From the NCBI RefSeq assembly GCF_029350975.1, contig NZ_JARKMR010000005.1, forward strand, positions 124,001 through 188,000: a DNA stretch of 64,000 nt, in the 5' to 3' direction. The notes beneath the pieces are model-generated. The model saw nothing but the letters and a program-made list of their open reading frames with translations, had not been told where the DNA came from and searched no databases. The stretch comes from Maribacter zhoushanensis. Its GTDB lineage: Bacteria > Bacteroidota > Bacteroidia > Flavobacteriales > Flavobacteriaceae. Position numbers and translations under genes: made by a program. The stretch's first letter is position 1, and every line of letters begins with the position of its first letter. Shown here piece by piece: positions 46,771 through 56,432 of the stretch.

Positions 46771-47904
46771 ATGAATAAAAGTGTACAGTTTTTAGGCTTG
46801 GGTTTATTGGTGTTAAGTATGGCAAACTGCAAGCCGGAAACCAAGAATAATGTAACAAAAGAGGAAGTTAATGCAAAGGTGGAAAAGCCTGCTCAAGTAA
46901 ATGAGCATACGCTTGTAACAGAGAGACCAAAAGCAGTTACCACACCAGAGGGTATGGTTTGGGTTTCTGGAGCAACTTTTAAGCAAGGTGCTGTTACTAG
47001 TGATAAAATGGCAATGGATCATGAAAAACCAGCTATAGAGGTTATGGTAGATGGTTTTTTTATGGACGCCACAGAAGTGACCAACGCCCAATTTGCAGCA
47101 TTTGTGAAAGCAACGGGTTATGTAACAGTAGCTGAAAAAGGTATTGATTGGGAAGAATTAAAAAAACAAGTACCTGCAGGCACTGTAAAACCTCATGATT
47201 CCATTCTAAAACCAGGGTCGCTTACGTTTAAAAAAGCAAAATCTTCTGTACCTAACTTATATGATTTTTCACAATGGTGGAACTGGACTATTGGTGCGGA
47301 CTGGAAACACCCTAACGGACCAAAAAGTAGTATTAAGGGCAAAGATAATTATCCTGTAGTGCAAGTGTCTTATGAGGATGCGTTGGCATATTGTAAATGG
47401 GCAAATAGACGTTTACCTACTGAGGCGGAGTGGGAGCTGGCATCAAGGGCAGGTTCTAATGGTACAATATATAATTGGGGCGATGATGTTTCTGTTTTAA
47501 AAGAAAAAGCAAATACCTGGGAGGGTGAATTTCCTGTAGAAAATACATTGACAGATGGGTTTGAATTACGTGCCCCTGTAAAATCGTATCCGCCAAATGC
47601 GTACGGATTGTATGATATGGCAGGTAACGTTTGGGAGTTGACGAGCGATTGGTATAATACCAAGTACTATAAAGACACTAAAGCAAAAAATACGGTTTTA
47701 ATAAACCCAAAAGGAGCAGAAAATCCATTTACACCAAATAACCCACTTGCAAAGGAACGCGTAATTAAAGGAGGTTCTTTTTTGTGTAGCGCATCATACT
47801 GTGCTAGTTACAGGGTTTCAGCAAGAATGGGTTCAAGTATGGACTCTTCATTAGAGCATACAGGCTTTAGAACTGTTGCTACCGTAGACATGATTACGGA
47901 ATAA
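46771..47904 (+). CDS. Formylglycine-generating enzyme, periplasmic lipoprotein
   Basis: 377 residues with a lipobox (SMANC, Cys20). FGE-sulfatase domain (about 62-370) with GMVWVSGATF, RRLPTEAEWELASRAG, GNVWELTSDWY and the active-site pair Cys339-x4-Cys344 in GGSFLCSASYCASYR, matching Cys336 and Cys341 of human SUMF1, which bind Cu(I). Many FGE-like proteins lack this pair, so this is likely an active enzyme. It would mature the sulfatase at 41744-43303 after export. It starts 49 bases after the beta-galactosidase. Confidence 0.88.
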   Translation: MNKSVQFLGLGLLVLSMANCKPETKNNVTKEEVNAKVEKPAQVNEHTLVTERPKAVTTPEGMVWVSGATFKQGAVTSDKMAMDHEKPAIEVMVDGFFMDATEVTNAQFAAFVKATGYVTVAEKGIDWEELKKQVPAGTVKPHDSILKPGSLTFKKAKSSVPNLYDFSQWWNWTIGADWKHPNGPKSSIKGKDNYPVVQVSYEDALAYCKWANRRLPTEAEWELASRAGSNGTIYNWGDDVSVLKEKANTWEGEFPVENTLTDGFELRAPVKSYPPNAYGLYDMAGNVWELTSDWYNTKYYKDTKAKNTVLINPKGAENPFTPNNPLAKERVIKGGSFLCSASYCASYRVSARMGSSMDSSLEHTGFRTVATVDMITE

Positions 47905-47910
47905 TTTTCG

Positions 47911-48606
47911 CTAATCAATGCAATTTAAAAGCTGGTCTAACTCTACTATTTTGGCTCGGCTAATCGGTATTTTCTTATTCTTGATCTCTAAGAACTCGTG
48001 GTTGTAGCGTTCCACCATTTTAAGGTTAGCGATGTAAGATTTGTGTATTCTAATGAATTTATCGGCTTCTAGTCTTTTATTAAAAGCGCTCATGGTAGAA
48101 AGAATAACATAGTTGCGTTCTTCGGTTACTACCTTAACATAATCGCCTAAAGCTTCTACATATAAAATACCATGTACATTAAGTTCCACCTGCTTAAGAT
48201 TGTGCTTAACCACTAATTTACTCTCAGGTTGTTTCTTTTTAATAGCTTTTACCTTGTCGATGGCTTTGGTGATAGCGGCATCAAATCTAGAGTTGCTAAA
48301 AGGTTTTAAAAGAAAATCGGTAACATTGAACTCAAATGCTTCAAGAGCATATTTTTGATCGTGACTGGTTATAATGACTTGAGGAGTTATTTTTAAACCT
48401 GCTAAAAACTCAAATCCGTTCATTGCTGGCATTTCAATATCAAGAAACAAAAAATCTATCTTTTGGTCATTTACCTGAGTCAAACTCTCACTTGTAGCAC
48501 TTGAAGAATGTACAAGTTTTAAATTTTTATTTTTATCTATAATTTGCTCTAGAAGTTTCCTTTGTATGTGGGAATCTTCTATAATAGCACATTTAAAAGT
48601 TTTCAT
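47911..48606 (-). CDS. LytTR-family response regulator
   Basis: 231 residues: receiver domain (1-120) with phosphoacceptor Asp56 in FLFLDIEMPAMNG and the switch Lys in FLLKPF, then a LytTR DNA-binding domain (about 135-231) with LYVEALGDYVKVVTE and FIRIHKSYIANL. No histidine kinase gene is next to it, so the partner is elsewhere. It converges on the FGE gene with six bases between stops. Confidence 0.92.
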   Translation of the reverse strand: MKTFKCAIIEDSHIQRKLLEQIIDKNKNLKLVHSSSATSESLTQVNDQKIDFLFLDIEMPAMNGFEFLAGLKITPQVIITSHDQKYALEAFEFNVTDFLLKPFSNSRFDAAITKAIDKVKAIKKKQPESKLVVKHNLKQVELNVHGILYVEALGDYVKVVTEERNYVILSTMSAFNKRLEADKFIRIHKSYIANLKMVERYNHEFLEIKNKKIPISRAKIVELDQLLNCID

Positions 48607-48763
48607 TCTAAAATAATATAAGTTCTACTATACATACGTAAAGAATGGGGGAAAGTTCATTTTTTCTAAATTTTATTTGCTCTTAATGTTAGAAAAACAG
48701 GCGAAAAATAGTAAATAGTTATCTTTATAGCTAATATTCGTATAAAAACTTTTGATAACTATA

Positions 48764-48795
48764 TTGTAAGTTTTTAGCTCAAAAACCTACTTTTG
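48764..48795 (+). promoter_or_regulatory. Promoter of trxB
   Basis: Perfect -7 box TACTTTTG at 48788-48795 and a TTG at 48764-48766, 21 bases upstream, the usual Bacteroidota -33/-7 layout. It is 31 bases before the trxB ATG and has no Crp/Fnr palindrome. Confidence 0.6.
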
Positions 48796-48826
48796 TTGTA
48801 GAGAATTAATAGAACCACTTGATATT

Positions 48827-49804
48827 ATGTCTGATAAAATAGAACGTGTAAAAACATTGATTATAGGATCTGGTCCTGCAGGTTATACAGCTGCAATATA
48901 TGCTGCCCGTGCAGATTTAAAACCTGTTATGTACACAGGTATGGAGCCAGGCGGACAATTGACTACCACTACAGAAGTAGATAACTTTCCTGGATACCCA
49001 GAGGGTATTGATGGTCCTACGATGATGGTACAATTGCAACAACAAGCTGAGCGTTTTGGTACCGAGGTTAGAATTGGTATGATTACTTCAGTGGAGTTTT
49101 CAAAAGAAAAAGGGGGAATCCATAAGGTGGTTGCCGATAATGATAAGCAAATAGAAGCTGAAACTGTTATTATTTCTACAGGTGCATCTGCTAAATATCT
49201 AAATATACCTAGTGAGCAACGTTTACGTGGCGGTGGGGTATCTGCTTGTGCGGTTTGTGATGGCTTTTTCTATAAAGGTCAAGATGTAGCAATCGTTGGT
49301 GCGGGTGATACTGCGGCAGAAGAAGCGTCTTACTTGGCTAACATTTGTAACAAAGTTACCATGTTGGTACGTAGAGATGAGATGAGAGCTTCTAAAGCAA
49401 TGCAGCACAGGGTACATAGCATCAAAAATATCGATGTACGTTACAATACTGAAGTTGATGAAGTTTTAGGTGAGCAGGTTGTTGAAGGTTTACGTATGGT
49501 AAACAACCAAACAGGTGAAAAAGAAGAAATTGCTATTACTGGTATCTTTATCGCAATTGGTCATAAACCAAATACCGATATATTCAAAGGTCAATTAGAT
49601 ATGGATGAAACTGGCTACCTTATTACAGAAGGTAAGTCTACCAAAACTAATTTACCAGGTGTTTTTGCTAGTGGCGATGCGCAAGATAAAGAGTATAGAC
49701 AAGCTGTTACTGCAGCAGGTTCAGGTTGTATGGCTGCCTTGGATGCAGAGCGTTACTTGGCATCTATAGGTTCTGTTGAAGAAGCTGTGGCAGATAAGTA
49801 CTAG
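48827..49804 (+). CDS. trxB: Thioredoxin reductase
   Basis: 325 residues. FAD-binding GSGPAGYTAAIYAARA, redox-active Cys141-Ala-Val-Cys144 in SACAVCDGFF, NADPH-binding VGAGDTAAEEASYLA and C-terminal GVFASGDAQD. It uses NADPH to keep thioredoxin reduced. Single-gene transcript with its own promoter and terminator. Confidence 0.96.
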   Translation: MSDKIERVKTLIIGSGPAGYTAAIYAARADLKPVMYTGMEPGGQLTTTTEVDNFPGYPEGIDGPTMMVQLQQQAERFGTEVRIGMITSVEFSKEKGGIHKVVADNDKQIEAETVIISTGASAKYLNIPSEQRLRGGGVSACAVCDGFFYKGQDVAIVGAGDTAAEEASYLANICNKVTMLVRRDEMRASKAMQHRVHSIKNIDVRYNTEVDEVLGEQVVEGLRMVNNQTGEKEEIAITGIFIAIGHKPNTDIFKGQLDMDETGYLITEGKSTKTNLPGVFASGDAQDKEYRQAVTAAGSGCMAALDAERYLASIGSVEEAVADKY

Positions 49805-49826
49805 AATGCAAAGAATTAGAATACAA

Positions 49827-49855
49827 AAGAGCCCATTCATTAGAATGGGCTCTTT
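49827..49855 (+). terminator. Terminator after trxB
   Basis: Perfect 13-base-pair stem AAAGAGCCCATTC / GAATGGGCTCTTT with a three-base loop, followed by T-run. It may also serve the convergent gene at 49875. Confidence 0.93.
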
Positions 49856-49874
49856 TTTTGTTTTATAAAATTAA

Positions 49875-50321
49875 CTAATCTATTCTAACATAGTTTTCCG
49901 AGAATGTTCTGTTACCTTCCTCATCTAAGCTTATTTGACTAAACCTATCATCGCTTAATTGAAGTTCAAAAGTGAAAATACGCATGGTGTCCATGGCTTG
50001 GATCATTTCGTTATCTCCGTATTCTAAGGTTTCCATGAGTTGGTCATCTGTAATGTTATAAGTGCCGTAACCGAACCTGCCTACTTTATCAACAGGTACA
50101 TATCTGCTCCACATGATTTTTCCGTTATAATACATTTTAACCTGCCTGTACCCATCAGTTGTAGGTACGGTATCAATAACTTGTTGTCCGTCGTAATTAT
50201 AAAAACTCTCTAGCTCCCATGTGCCTTGAATGGAATGCATGTAGTTTTCATTAATAGAATTTGTAGAGGCTGCTGAAACCAAAAGAAGCATCAACAATAC
50301 CAAACCTATAATTTTTTTCAT
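49875..50321 (-). CDS. Exported lipocalin-like protein
   Basis: 148 residues with a signal peptide (MKKIIGLVLLMLLLVSAAS). The mature part begins with IQGTWELESFYNYDGQ, the start of lipocalin-like (DUF4488/lipocalin-5 type) domains, and continues as beta strands. Ligand unknown. Single gene. Confidence 0.72.
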   Translation of the reverse strand: MKKIIGLVLLMLLLVSAASTNSINENYMHSIQGTWELESFYNYDGQQVIDTVPTTDGYRQVKMYYNGKIMWSRYVPVDKVGRFGYGTYNITDDQLMETLEYGDNEMIQAMDTMRIFTFELQLSDDRFSQISLDEEGNRTFSENYVRID

Positions 50322-50440
50322 AGTGATAAGGTGTTAGTTAATAAAAGAGTTGAATGTTACTAAAAAGATACGAATTAATTATTAGAATTTGATAAAATAT
50401 ATAGCAAATAATTGAGAATAATGCAATGATAATTAGTTAA

Positions 50441-51493
50441 TTATGCTAATTTAGGGTTGATGGTAGGGAAGGAATTTAGAATATAGCAAAGACTTAAAAT
50501 GTCTTGTTTTGTGTGTGAAGCGCTTAAAACTATACGACTCATTAAAGAATCCTTTTCTGTGGGATACCTGAAATTTGTAACTATAATTCCGTTTTCCTCC
50601 AGATAGGTAGCTAGTGATTCATTTTGAAAATTAAAGCTAGGATGCCCCTCTGCAAAGACAAAAATAGAAGGAGTTGATAATTTTGATAAAAAGAGCACGG
50701 TATTCTTTTGTAATTGAGCTCTTTTTAAATTGATAAGTTCTTCGGCATCTTTCAAAGTTGCCAATGAAGCAGGTGTAGCTGGGCTTGCACCACCAAAAAA
50801 AGGAGTTTGCTTTAATTGATAAATTCTCTTTGAGTTTCCAAATACGGCACCTGCCTGTATACCAAACCCTTTTCCTAAGGAGCAAGAAATCAATAGCTCT
50901 TTTGGTTGTAGAGATTGAAGAAATCTAAAGCTGCCGCCACCGTTCTTACCGGTAATTGCTATACCGTGAGAATCATCTACAACTAGAATTATATCTTTAA
51001 GAGGCAAGTTATCAAGGAATCTATAATCCGGATAGTTGTCACCATGAAAATCAATACTATCTAAAAACAGGACAGCTATCTTGTTAGTATTCTTTTTAAT
51101 AGCATTTTCAAGCGCGGTCCAACTTTTAAATACTTCTTGTTGATTTCTATGTAATGCAGAATGGGTATTTGGAGCGTAAAATAATTGATGATCTGTATTA
51201 CTAAAATAATCACATACCAATTGCCCTGCTAAATAACCAGAAGACATGGTAATGCAACTTTCGCTGCCTACTAGTTTTGCCAGATGGGTATCGACTTCAT
51301 CAAAAATGGAAATTTTAATATTAGATTTACGTGAAGCACTATAAGCGGTACCATATTTCTTTATATTATTGATGAAAAGCGATTGAAATTCAGCATTGGT
51401 CTGTAACCCTAAATAAGAAGTGCCACCAAAGTATAGGTATTCTTTACCGCTAACGCTAATAGTTCTATCAGGAAATTCATCAATAGTAAACAT
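50441..51493 (-). CDS. PLP-dependent alpha-oxoamine-synthase-like enzyme
   Basis: 350 residues, fold type I. DDSHG (Asp173-Asp174, His176) positions the cofactor and Lys208 in SCSLGKGFG binds it, as in 8-amino-7-oxononanoate synthase (BioF) and relatives. It is about 30-40 residues shorter than BioF, and no other biotin genes are present, so biotin synthesis should not be assumed. It overlaps the stop of the dipeptide epimerase gene by one base (TAATG), showing coupling with muropeptide or dipeptide turnover. Confidence 0.82.
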   Translation of the reverse strand: MFTIDEFPDRTISVSGKEYLYFGGTSYLGLQTNAEFQSLFINNIKKYGTAYSASRKSNIKISIFDEVDTHLAKLVGSESCITMSSGYLAGQLVCDYFSNTDHQLFYAPNTHSALHRNQQEVFKSWTALENAIKKNTNKIAVLFLDSIDFHGDNYPDYRFLDNLPLKDIILVVDDSHGIAITGKNGGGSFRFLQSLQPKELLISCSLGKGFGIQAGAVFGNSKRIYQLKQTPFFGGASPATPASLATLKDAEELINLKRAQLQKNTVLFLSKLSTPSIFVFAEGHPSFNFQNESLATYLEENGIIVTNFRYPTEKDSLMSRIVLSASHTKQDILSLCYILNSFPTINPKLA

Positions 51494-52506
51494 TAATCTA
51501 ACAATTGAACACCGCTACCGGCAAGTTTTGGGAAAATAACTTTTCCGTCAGGTTCAATATGAACACCCTTTGCAATATCACTTTTTAATAATAAAGCACC
51601 GTCCATATCAACGTAATCTAATTGTGAGATCAGCTGTGCTATTGCCGATATACCAACGGTAGATTCTGTCATGCAGCCCACCATTACGCTTATTCCCAAT
51701 TCTTTAGCTTTCTTAATCATGCGTAGGGCAGGGGTGAGTCCGCCACACTTGGTTAGTTTAATATTTATCCCACTAAAATGTAAAGCGCATTTTTCCACAT
51801 CACTTTCTACAATACAACTTTCATCAGCAATTACGGGTAACACGCTATGGTGCATAACCTCTTCCATACCAGACCAATCATCTGCTTTTAGCGGTTGCTC
51901 TAAAAATTCGACTCCCAATTCTTTTAATAATGGTGCATTGTGTATGGTCTCTTGTGCCGTCCATGCACAGTTGGCATCTATTCTAAAAATAGCATCGGTA
52001 TGTTTTCTTAATTCACGAACAATAGCGACATCATCGCTAGTGCCTAATTTAATTTTATAAATAGGCCATGGCATTTCTTGCATTTTTGCCAACATAACAT
52101 CAATAGATGCAATGCCAATTGTGTAGTTGGTTGTTGGGTAGTTTTTTATACTTGTGCCCCAAATTTCATATAATGGCTTACCAAGTAATTTTCCATACAG
52201 ATCATGGGCAGCCAAGTCTAGAGCACAAATAGCAAAATTTGATAAGCCTTTACGTACTAAAAAGGCATGAAAAACTTCTGGAGTAGTAAATTCAAATGAT
52301 TCAATATCAGATACAATGGCATTGATTTCATCCATCATGCTCTGTGTAGTGATTTTGTAATACGGATTGGAGGTGGCTTCGCCATACCCGGTTTTACCAT
52401 CTAAAGATAAAGATGCAATCATAGTATCTTGAAAATCATGAGATTCTCTAGAGATACTGAAGGTATGTTTTAGCGGTAATGTATATTTTTTAAGGTGTAC
52501 TTGCAT
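51493..52506 (-). CDS. Dipeptide epimerase (L-Ala-D/L-Glu epimerase type)
   Basis: 337 residues from ATG 52506 (MQVHLKKYTLPL); the frame opens at 52536. Enolase superfamily: Lys151-x-Lys153 in YKIKLGT, metal ligands Asp177 (RIDANCAW), Glu203 (EQPL) and Asp228 (IADES), and Lys253 in KLTKCGG. This set fits muconate-lactonizing-subgroup dipeptide epimerases, which recycle murein-derived L-Ala-D-Glu. Other dipeptides are possible because specificity residues cannot be judged here. Confidence 0.88.
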   Translation of the reverse strand: MQVHLKKYTLPLKHTFSISRESHDFQDTMIASLSLDGKTGYGEATSNPYYKITTQSMMDEINAIVSDIESFEFTTPEVFHAFLVRKGLSNFAICALDLAAHDLYGKLLGKPLYEIWGTSIKNYPTTNYTIGIASIDVMLAKMQEMPWPIYKIKLGTSDDVAIVRELRKHTDAIFRIDANCAWTAQETIHNAPLLKELGVEFLEQPLKADDWSGMEEVMHHSVLPVIADESCIVESDVEKCALHFSGINIKLTKCGGLTPALRMIKKAKELGISVMVGCMTESTVGISAIAQLISQLDYVDMDGALLLKSDIAKGVHIEPDGKVIFPKLAGSGVQLLD

Positions 52507-52544
52507 ACCACTAATATACAGATTAGGGGTATACAAAAAAATGA

Positions 52545-52570
52545 AAACCCACTGATATTTCAGTGGGTTT
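52545..52570 (-). terminator. Terminator after the GIN-domain gene
   Basis: Perfect 10-base-pair stem AAACCCACTG / CAGTGGGTTT with a six-base loop, then a T-rich stretch on the minus strand (complement of 52535-52541). Confidence 0.88.
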
Positions 52571-52596
52571 CAATGTTGAATTGATTGAGGAATATT

Positions 52597-53328
52597 TTAG
52601 TATTTGTGTACGCTACCAGAAACCGATTTGTTTTTTTGAACAGAAGGATCACCAACGTAAGAGATATTACCTCCGCTTGAAGCCTCTGCCGTTAAATTAT
52701 CAGTAACGTCAATGCTAATATTTGCACCGCTGCTTGCGTCTGCGTTAGCAACTAAAGTTGATAAATCTTTAGCTCTTACATTAGCACCGCTACTGGCATC
52801 TACATAAACTTCTTTAGCTGTACCTTCTAAAGAGATATTTGCACCGCTGCTGGCATCTATATCCATATTGGTAACAAGCACATTGGCATTGATAATGGCA
52901 CCGCTACTAGCATCGACCTCTAGTTTATCTGACTGAATTTTATTCTCGGTAGTCAAATGAGCTCCACTAGATGCTCGTAAACTAGTAACATTTGGCATGG
53001 TTACATATACTTTTTTGGTTGCTCTACCAATATTCTCTATACTGTGAATTCTTAATTTTCCGTTTTTAATATCGGTGCCAATTAAGTCAATGATATTTTC
53101 ATCTGCTTCAACTGCAATATCAAAATCAGGACCTTGGGTAACAAATACTTCTAAACCTTCAGCGCTAGAGATTTCTGTAAATTCACCTGTAATCTCTCTA
53201 GTTTCTTCAACGACTACACCGTTACCTTTTTCGCCAGATCCAAAATCTCCGAAGTTAATGTCAAAGCCACAAGATGAAAGTAATAGGGCTAATACAAGTG
53301 CTACTGTTATTCTTACTAATGTTGTCAT
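52597..53328 (-). CDS. Head GIN domain (DUF2807) lipoprotein with an SSGA repeat
   Basis: 243 residues with a lipobox at Cys20 (LLSSC). From about residue 110 on, a repeated ASSGA/ASSGG unit occurs six times at intervals of 18-21 residues, the regular turn of a right-handed beta-helix-like GIN domain. Surface exposure in the outer membrane is likely; function unknown. It is the third gene of the PadR-PspC-GIN set, 113 bases after the PspC gene. Confidence 0.88.
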   Translation of the reverse strand: MTTLVRITVALVLALLLSSCGFDINFGDFGSGEKGNGVVVEETREITGEFTEISSAEGLEVFVTQGPDFDIAVEADENIIDLIGTDIKNGKLRIHSIENIGRATKKVYVTMPNVTSLRASSGAHLTTENKIQSDKLEVDASSGAIINANVLVTNMDIDASSGANISLEGTAKEVYVDASSGANVRAKDLSTLVANADASSGANISIDVTDNLTAEASSGGNISYVGDPSVQKNKSVSGSVHKY

Positions 53329-53441
53329 GATTGTTCGTTTTTTGATTGATTACTATGTTATGATGATGTAAAAATGATTGTTTTTTAATTCCTTTTATAT
53401 TTATAAATACTGAATTGTTGTTTTAGATGTCTGAACTGTAG

Positions 53442-55232
53442 TTAGTTGATACTATCATTAGTATCTACCTTTACGCCGTTCTGATCTAACTTCATTTTAA
53501 ACGATTCTCCATTATCGTTAACGTCAATGTCTATTCCGTTTTCGTTGATGATGATTTTACCTTTGTCACCATTATCGTTGATATTAATGTCGATACCATT
53601 TTCATTGATATTGATGCGATTAGAACTGTCGTCATCTTCATTGTTCATTTCAATGAATTCAGGACAATCTTGACATTCAAGCTCACCGCTTTCGGTCATT
53701 TTCCAAATGTACCCTTCAAGACCTTCAACATCCCTATCCGTATTAACCGTGGTAATCCAATCTCTAGAATTTGTCTGATCATAGGTTAAAATTGTACCTA
53801 CGGGTAAAAATATGTTTACACGAACTTCCTGGTCTTTAAACTTAGGGCCTTGTGTGGTCAAATAATCATCAAAAGAGATAGTATTGCCGTTTACTTCATA
53901 TTCATAAACAATCTGACTGGCGATATCTTTTGCCTCTCTGTTGGATGGACCATCAGCCTCTTTTCTAATTTGAACACGAACCAAGGAGTCTTTAGACTTA
54001 CGAATTCGGAATCTAACATCATCGGAAACCAACACCTTATTGCCAGCTTCGTCATAAGAAATAAAGGTGTCGCCCATGTGCATATCCTTTTCGTAATCGT
54101 ACTCATCTGTAGACACTAATCTAATATTTAAAGTGTCTGTAGGTATCACTGTGGTAATCTCTTGTTCAACAGATGTGCTACCGGTATAGGCGTGTGCCGC
54201 AGCTTCTCTAATACCAAAGATGACCAAACATATAATTGATATCAACCATAGACCTAACAATGAGAATTTAGCAACGGTACCAATTGATTTTAAATTGTTT
54301 ACCAATATTTTTAATCCTAAGTACATTAAGAAGAAAAACGGAATACCTATAGCAAAAAATGCCAATAAAGATACAACCCAAATAGGGAGGTTGGTAGAAT
54401 TTACAACATTGTAGAAATCAATACCAGGTACATGAATGATATCTAAAATACCAACGGTGAACATGCCTACAAAAAGTCCTATCAATGTAGCAGCACCAAT
54501 GATAACTAAAAGAATACCAATGAATTTGCCAAAGATTTTGAAAAGAAACATTACGATATCACCAAAGGTGTCAAAAATCGTTTTACCTCCTTTTTTGACG
54601 GTGTCTCCTACTTTTTCATAGTCTACACTTTTTACACGATCCGCTACGTCATCAAAACCCTCTTTAACTTTACGTTCAATATTACTGATATTCACAGTTT
54701 CGCCGCTCATATCTAATTTTTGAGCGGTAGTTTTCGCTTCAGGTATAAGGATCCAAAGAAGACCATAGATAAAGATGAATCCTCCCCAAGTGAAAATAGT
54801 CAAGAAAATCCATAGTAAACGTATCCATAACGGGTCAATACCAAAGTAATGCGCTAATCCTGCAGATACACCGGCAACGTATTTCTTTTCAGTGTCTCTG
54901 TATAATTTCTTTACTCTTTCTTTAGTGAATGAAGACTTCGCCTTTGGTTCATCTTCAAAGATATCTTCGTCAACCATATAATCTTCAGGTTGCCCCATTA
55001 TAGCGATAACTTCATCTACTTCTTTCTGAGTGATAACCTGTCTTTCATTCTCTAATTTGTCATGAAAAAGTTCGGCTATACGAGCTTCTATATCTGCAAT
55101 GATTTCATCGCTGCCCGGTGTGTTGGCAAAAGAACGTTTTACAGATTCTAAATACCTACGCATTATATTGTATGCCTCTTCGTCTATATGGAAGAGCATG
55201 TTTGCTAAATTTATATTTACTGTTTTGTTCAT
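53442..55232 (-). CDS. PspC-domain membrane protein with a C-terminal 20-residue repeat
   Basis: 596 residues from ATG 55232 (MNKTVNINLANMLFHIDEEAY); the frame opens at 55289. N-terminal cytoplasmic part of about 100 residues, PspC domain (about 110-170) with RDTEKKYVAGVSAGLAHYFG, several further spans (to about residue 355), then a large extracytoplasmic domain. The last 60 residues are three tandem copies of a 20-residue unit beginning NENG/DQNG, such as NENGIDININDNG. PspC proteins act in envelope stress; this long form is typical of Flavobacteriia. The upstream PadR gene is two bases away. Confidence 0.88.
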   Translation of the reverse strand: MNKTVNINLANMLFHIDEEAYNIMRRYLESVKRSFANTPGSDEIIADIEARIAELFHDKLENERQVITQKEVDEVIAIMGQPEDYMVDEDIFEDEPKAKSSFTKERVKKLYRDTEKKYVAGVSAGLAHYFGIDPLWIRLLWIFLTIFTWGGFIFIYGLLWILIPEAKTTAQKLDMSGETVNISNIERKVKEGFDDVADRVKSVDYEKVGDTVKKGGKTIFDTFGDIVMFLFKIFGKFIGILLVIIGAATLIGLFVGMFTVGILDIIHVPGIDFYNVVNSTNLPIWVVSLLAFFAIGIPFFFLMYLGLKILVNNLKSIGTVAKFSLLGLWLISIICLVIFGIREAAAHAYTGSTSVEQEITTVIPTDTLNIRLVSTDEYDYEKDMHMGDTFISYDEAGNKVLVSDDVRFRIRKSKDSLVRVQIRKEADGPSNREAKDIASQIVYEYEVNGNTISFDDYLTTQGPKFKDQEVRVNIFLPVGTILTYDQTNSRDWITTVNTDRDVEGLEGYIWKMTESGELECQDCPEFIEMNNEDDDSSNRININENGIDININDNGDKGKIIINENGIDIDVNDNGESFKMKLDQNGVKVDTNDSIN

Positions 55233-55234
55233 GA

Positions 55235-55570
55235 TTAGCTGTTTTTTGAGTTGGTTACCAGGTTGGTGGCTTTTCTTAATTCGTCCCAAGTGGTATCTAA
55301 TTCTTTAAGGAATATTTTACCGGTCTCGGTTAGTGTATAGTATTTTCTTGGTGGTCCAGAAGTAGATTCTTCCCAACGGTAGTTCAGAAGTCCTGCATTC
55401 TTTAACCTGGTCAATAGCGGATAAATAGTACCTTCCACTACAAGCATTTTTGCATCTTTTAGCGTAGCTAAGATTTCAGAAGCATACTTATCATGCCCAT
55501 TTAAAATGGACAGGATACAATACTCCAAAACCCCTTTACGCATTTGTGCTTTTGTATTTTCTACATTCAT
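55235..55570 (-). CDS. PadR-family transcriptional regulator
   Basis: 111 residues from ATG 55570 (MNVENTKAQMRKGVLEYCIL); the frame is open to 55639 but the extra residues are unlike the family. Winged helix-turn-helix with the PadR pattern VEGTIYPLLTRLKNAGLL and SGPPRKYYTLTETG. It probably represses the operon it starts (PspC and GIN genes) and responds to an envelope or small-molecule signal. Confidence 0.93.
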   Translation of the reverse strand: MNVENTKAQMRKGVLEYCILSILNGHDKYASEILATLKDAKMLVVEGTIYPLLTRLKNAGLLNYRWEESTSGPPRKYYTLTETGKIFLKELDTTWDELRKATNLVTNSKNS

Positions 55571-55755
55571 AATCTCTTTTTGCTTTTTATGCAGTCCCGC
55601 TTTCGGAGGGGATTGCTCCATTGTCTCTGTTGTCTGCATAGGTTAACTGTTCGTTTTTTGTTCGATGAATAAACATCCTGATTGATTTTTTTTGATTGAT
55701 TAATAAACTCTTAAGGGTGTGATGAATACCCGATATATAATGTAAGCTGATGATG

Positions 55756-56238
55756 CTATTTAATAAATTTTATAGTGAAGGGATATTCAAAAACTTCTCC
55801 TTCATTTGTTTTTATAGTTGCTAATATGGTATATACTATGTTGATGATAAATAAGGCTGATTGAGCCAAACCAAGTAATGCTACAGGTATCATCCAAGGA
55901 CCGAATAAGTCGTCTGTGTCAAAATTAAAATTGATACTGTTGAAACTATGAACATTCACTAATCCGAAATTATCAAAGTCGAAAATGTTTGGTAGAAATC
56001 CGCCTAAGAAAAATGGAATACTGACCATACCTACAAGAATAGAGTAGAGCAGTATGCTAATTTGAAAGTTCAAAGCTTGTTTACCGTTGTGGTCTACAAA
56101 CTCATATTCTTTTTTATTCGCCGTCCATAATACCAAAGGAATGATGAAGTTCCCAAACGGAATAAAGAACTTAGAGAACGTGCTTGCATGAATAAGTGCA
56201 GAGAGGTTTCTTTCGTGTTTTGTTACTGATTCTGTCAT
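55756..56238 (-). CDS. DUF4870 family membrane protein
   Basis: 160 residues with four hydrophobic segments; the NGKQALNFQISILLYSI segment is the DUF4870 (Tic20-like) signature. The function is unknown. Between it and the PadR gene lie 185 bases without a visible gene. Confidence 0.85.
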   Translation of the reverse strand: MTESVTKHERNLSALIHASTFSKFFIPFGNFIIPLVLWTANKKEYEFVDHNGKQALNFQISILLYSILVGMVSIPFFLGGFLPNIFDFDNFGLVNVHSFNSINFNFDTDDLFGPWMIPVALLGLAQSALFIINIVYTILATIKTNEGEVFEYPFTIKFIK

Positions 56239-56432
56239 GATTGATTCGTTACTGATGATGATTGATTTTAATACTATGCGAAAGCTAATTACTTAGATTA
56301 CCTATTAACTTCCTATGCAAATATATGTCTAAAAAAAGGTACTATGTAACGCATAGTACTAATATTTAACAATATTTTAACATTTTAGAATGGTGTAAAT
56401 AATGGCTATTTTTATCGAAATTTTCAGATAAA

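Noticed and set aside
50441-51493. Annotation as BioF in a biotin operon
   Set aside because: The protein is short for BioF, its partner is a dipeptide epimerase, and no bioA, bioB, bioC or bioD is present.
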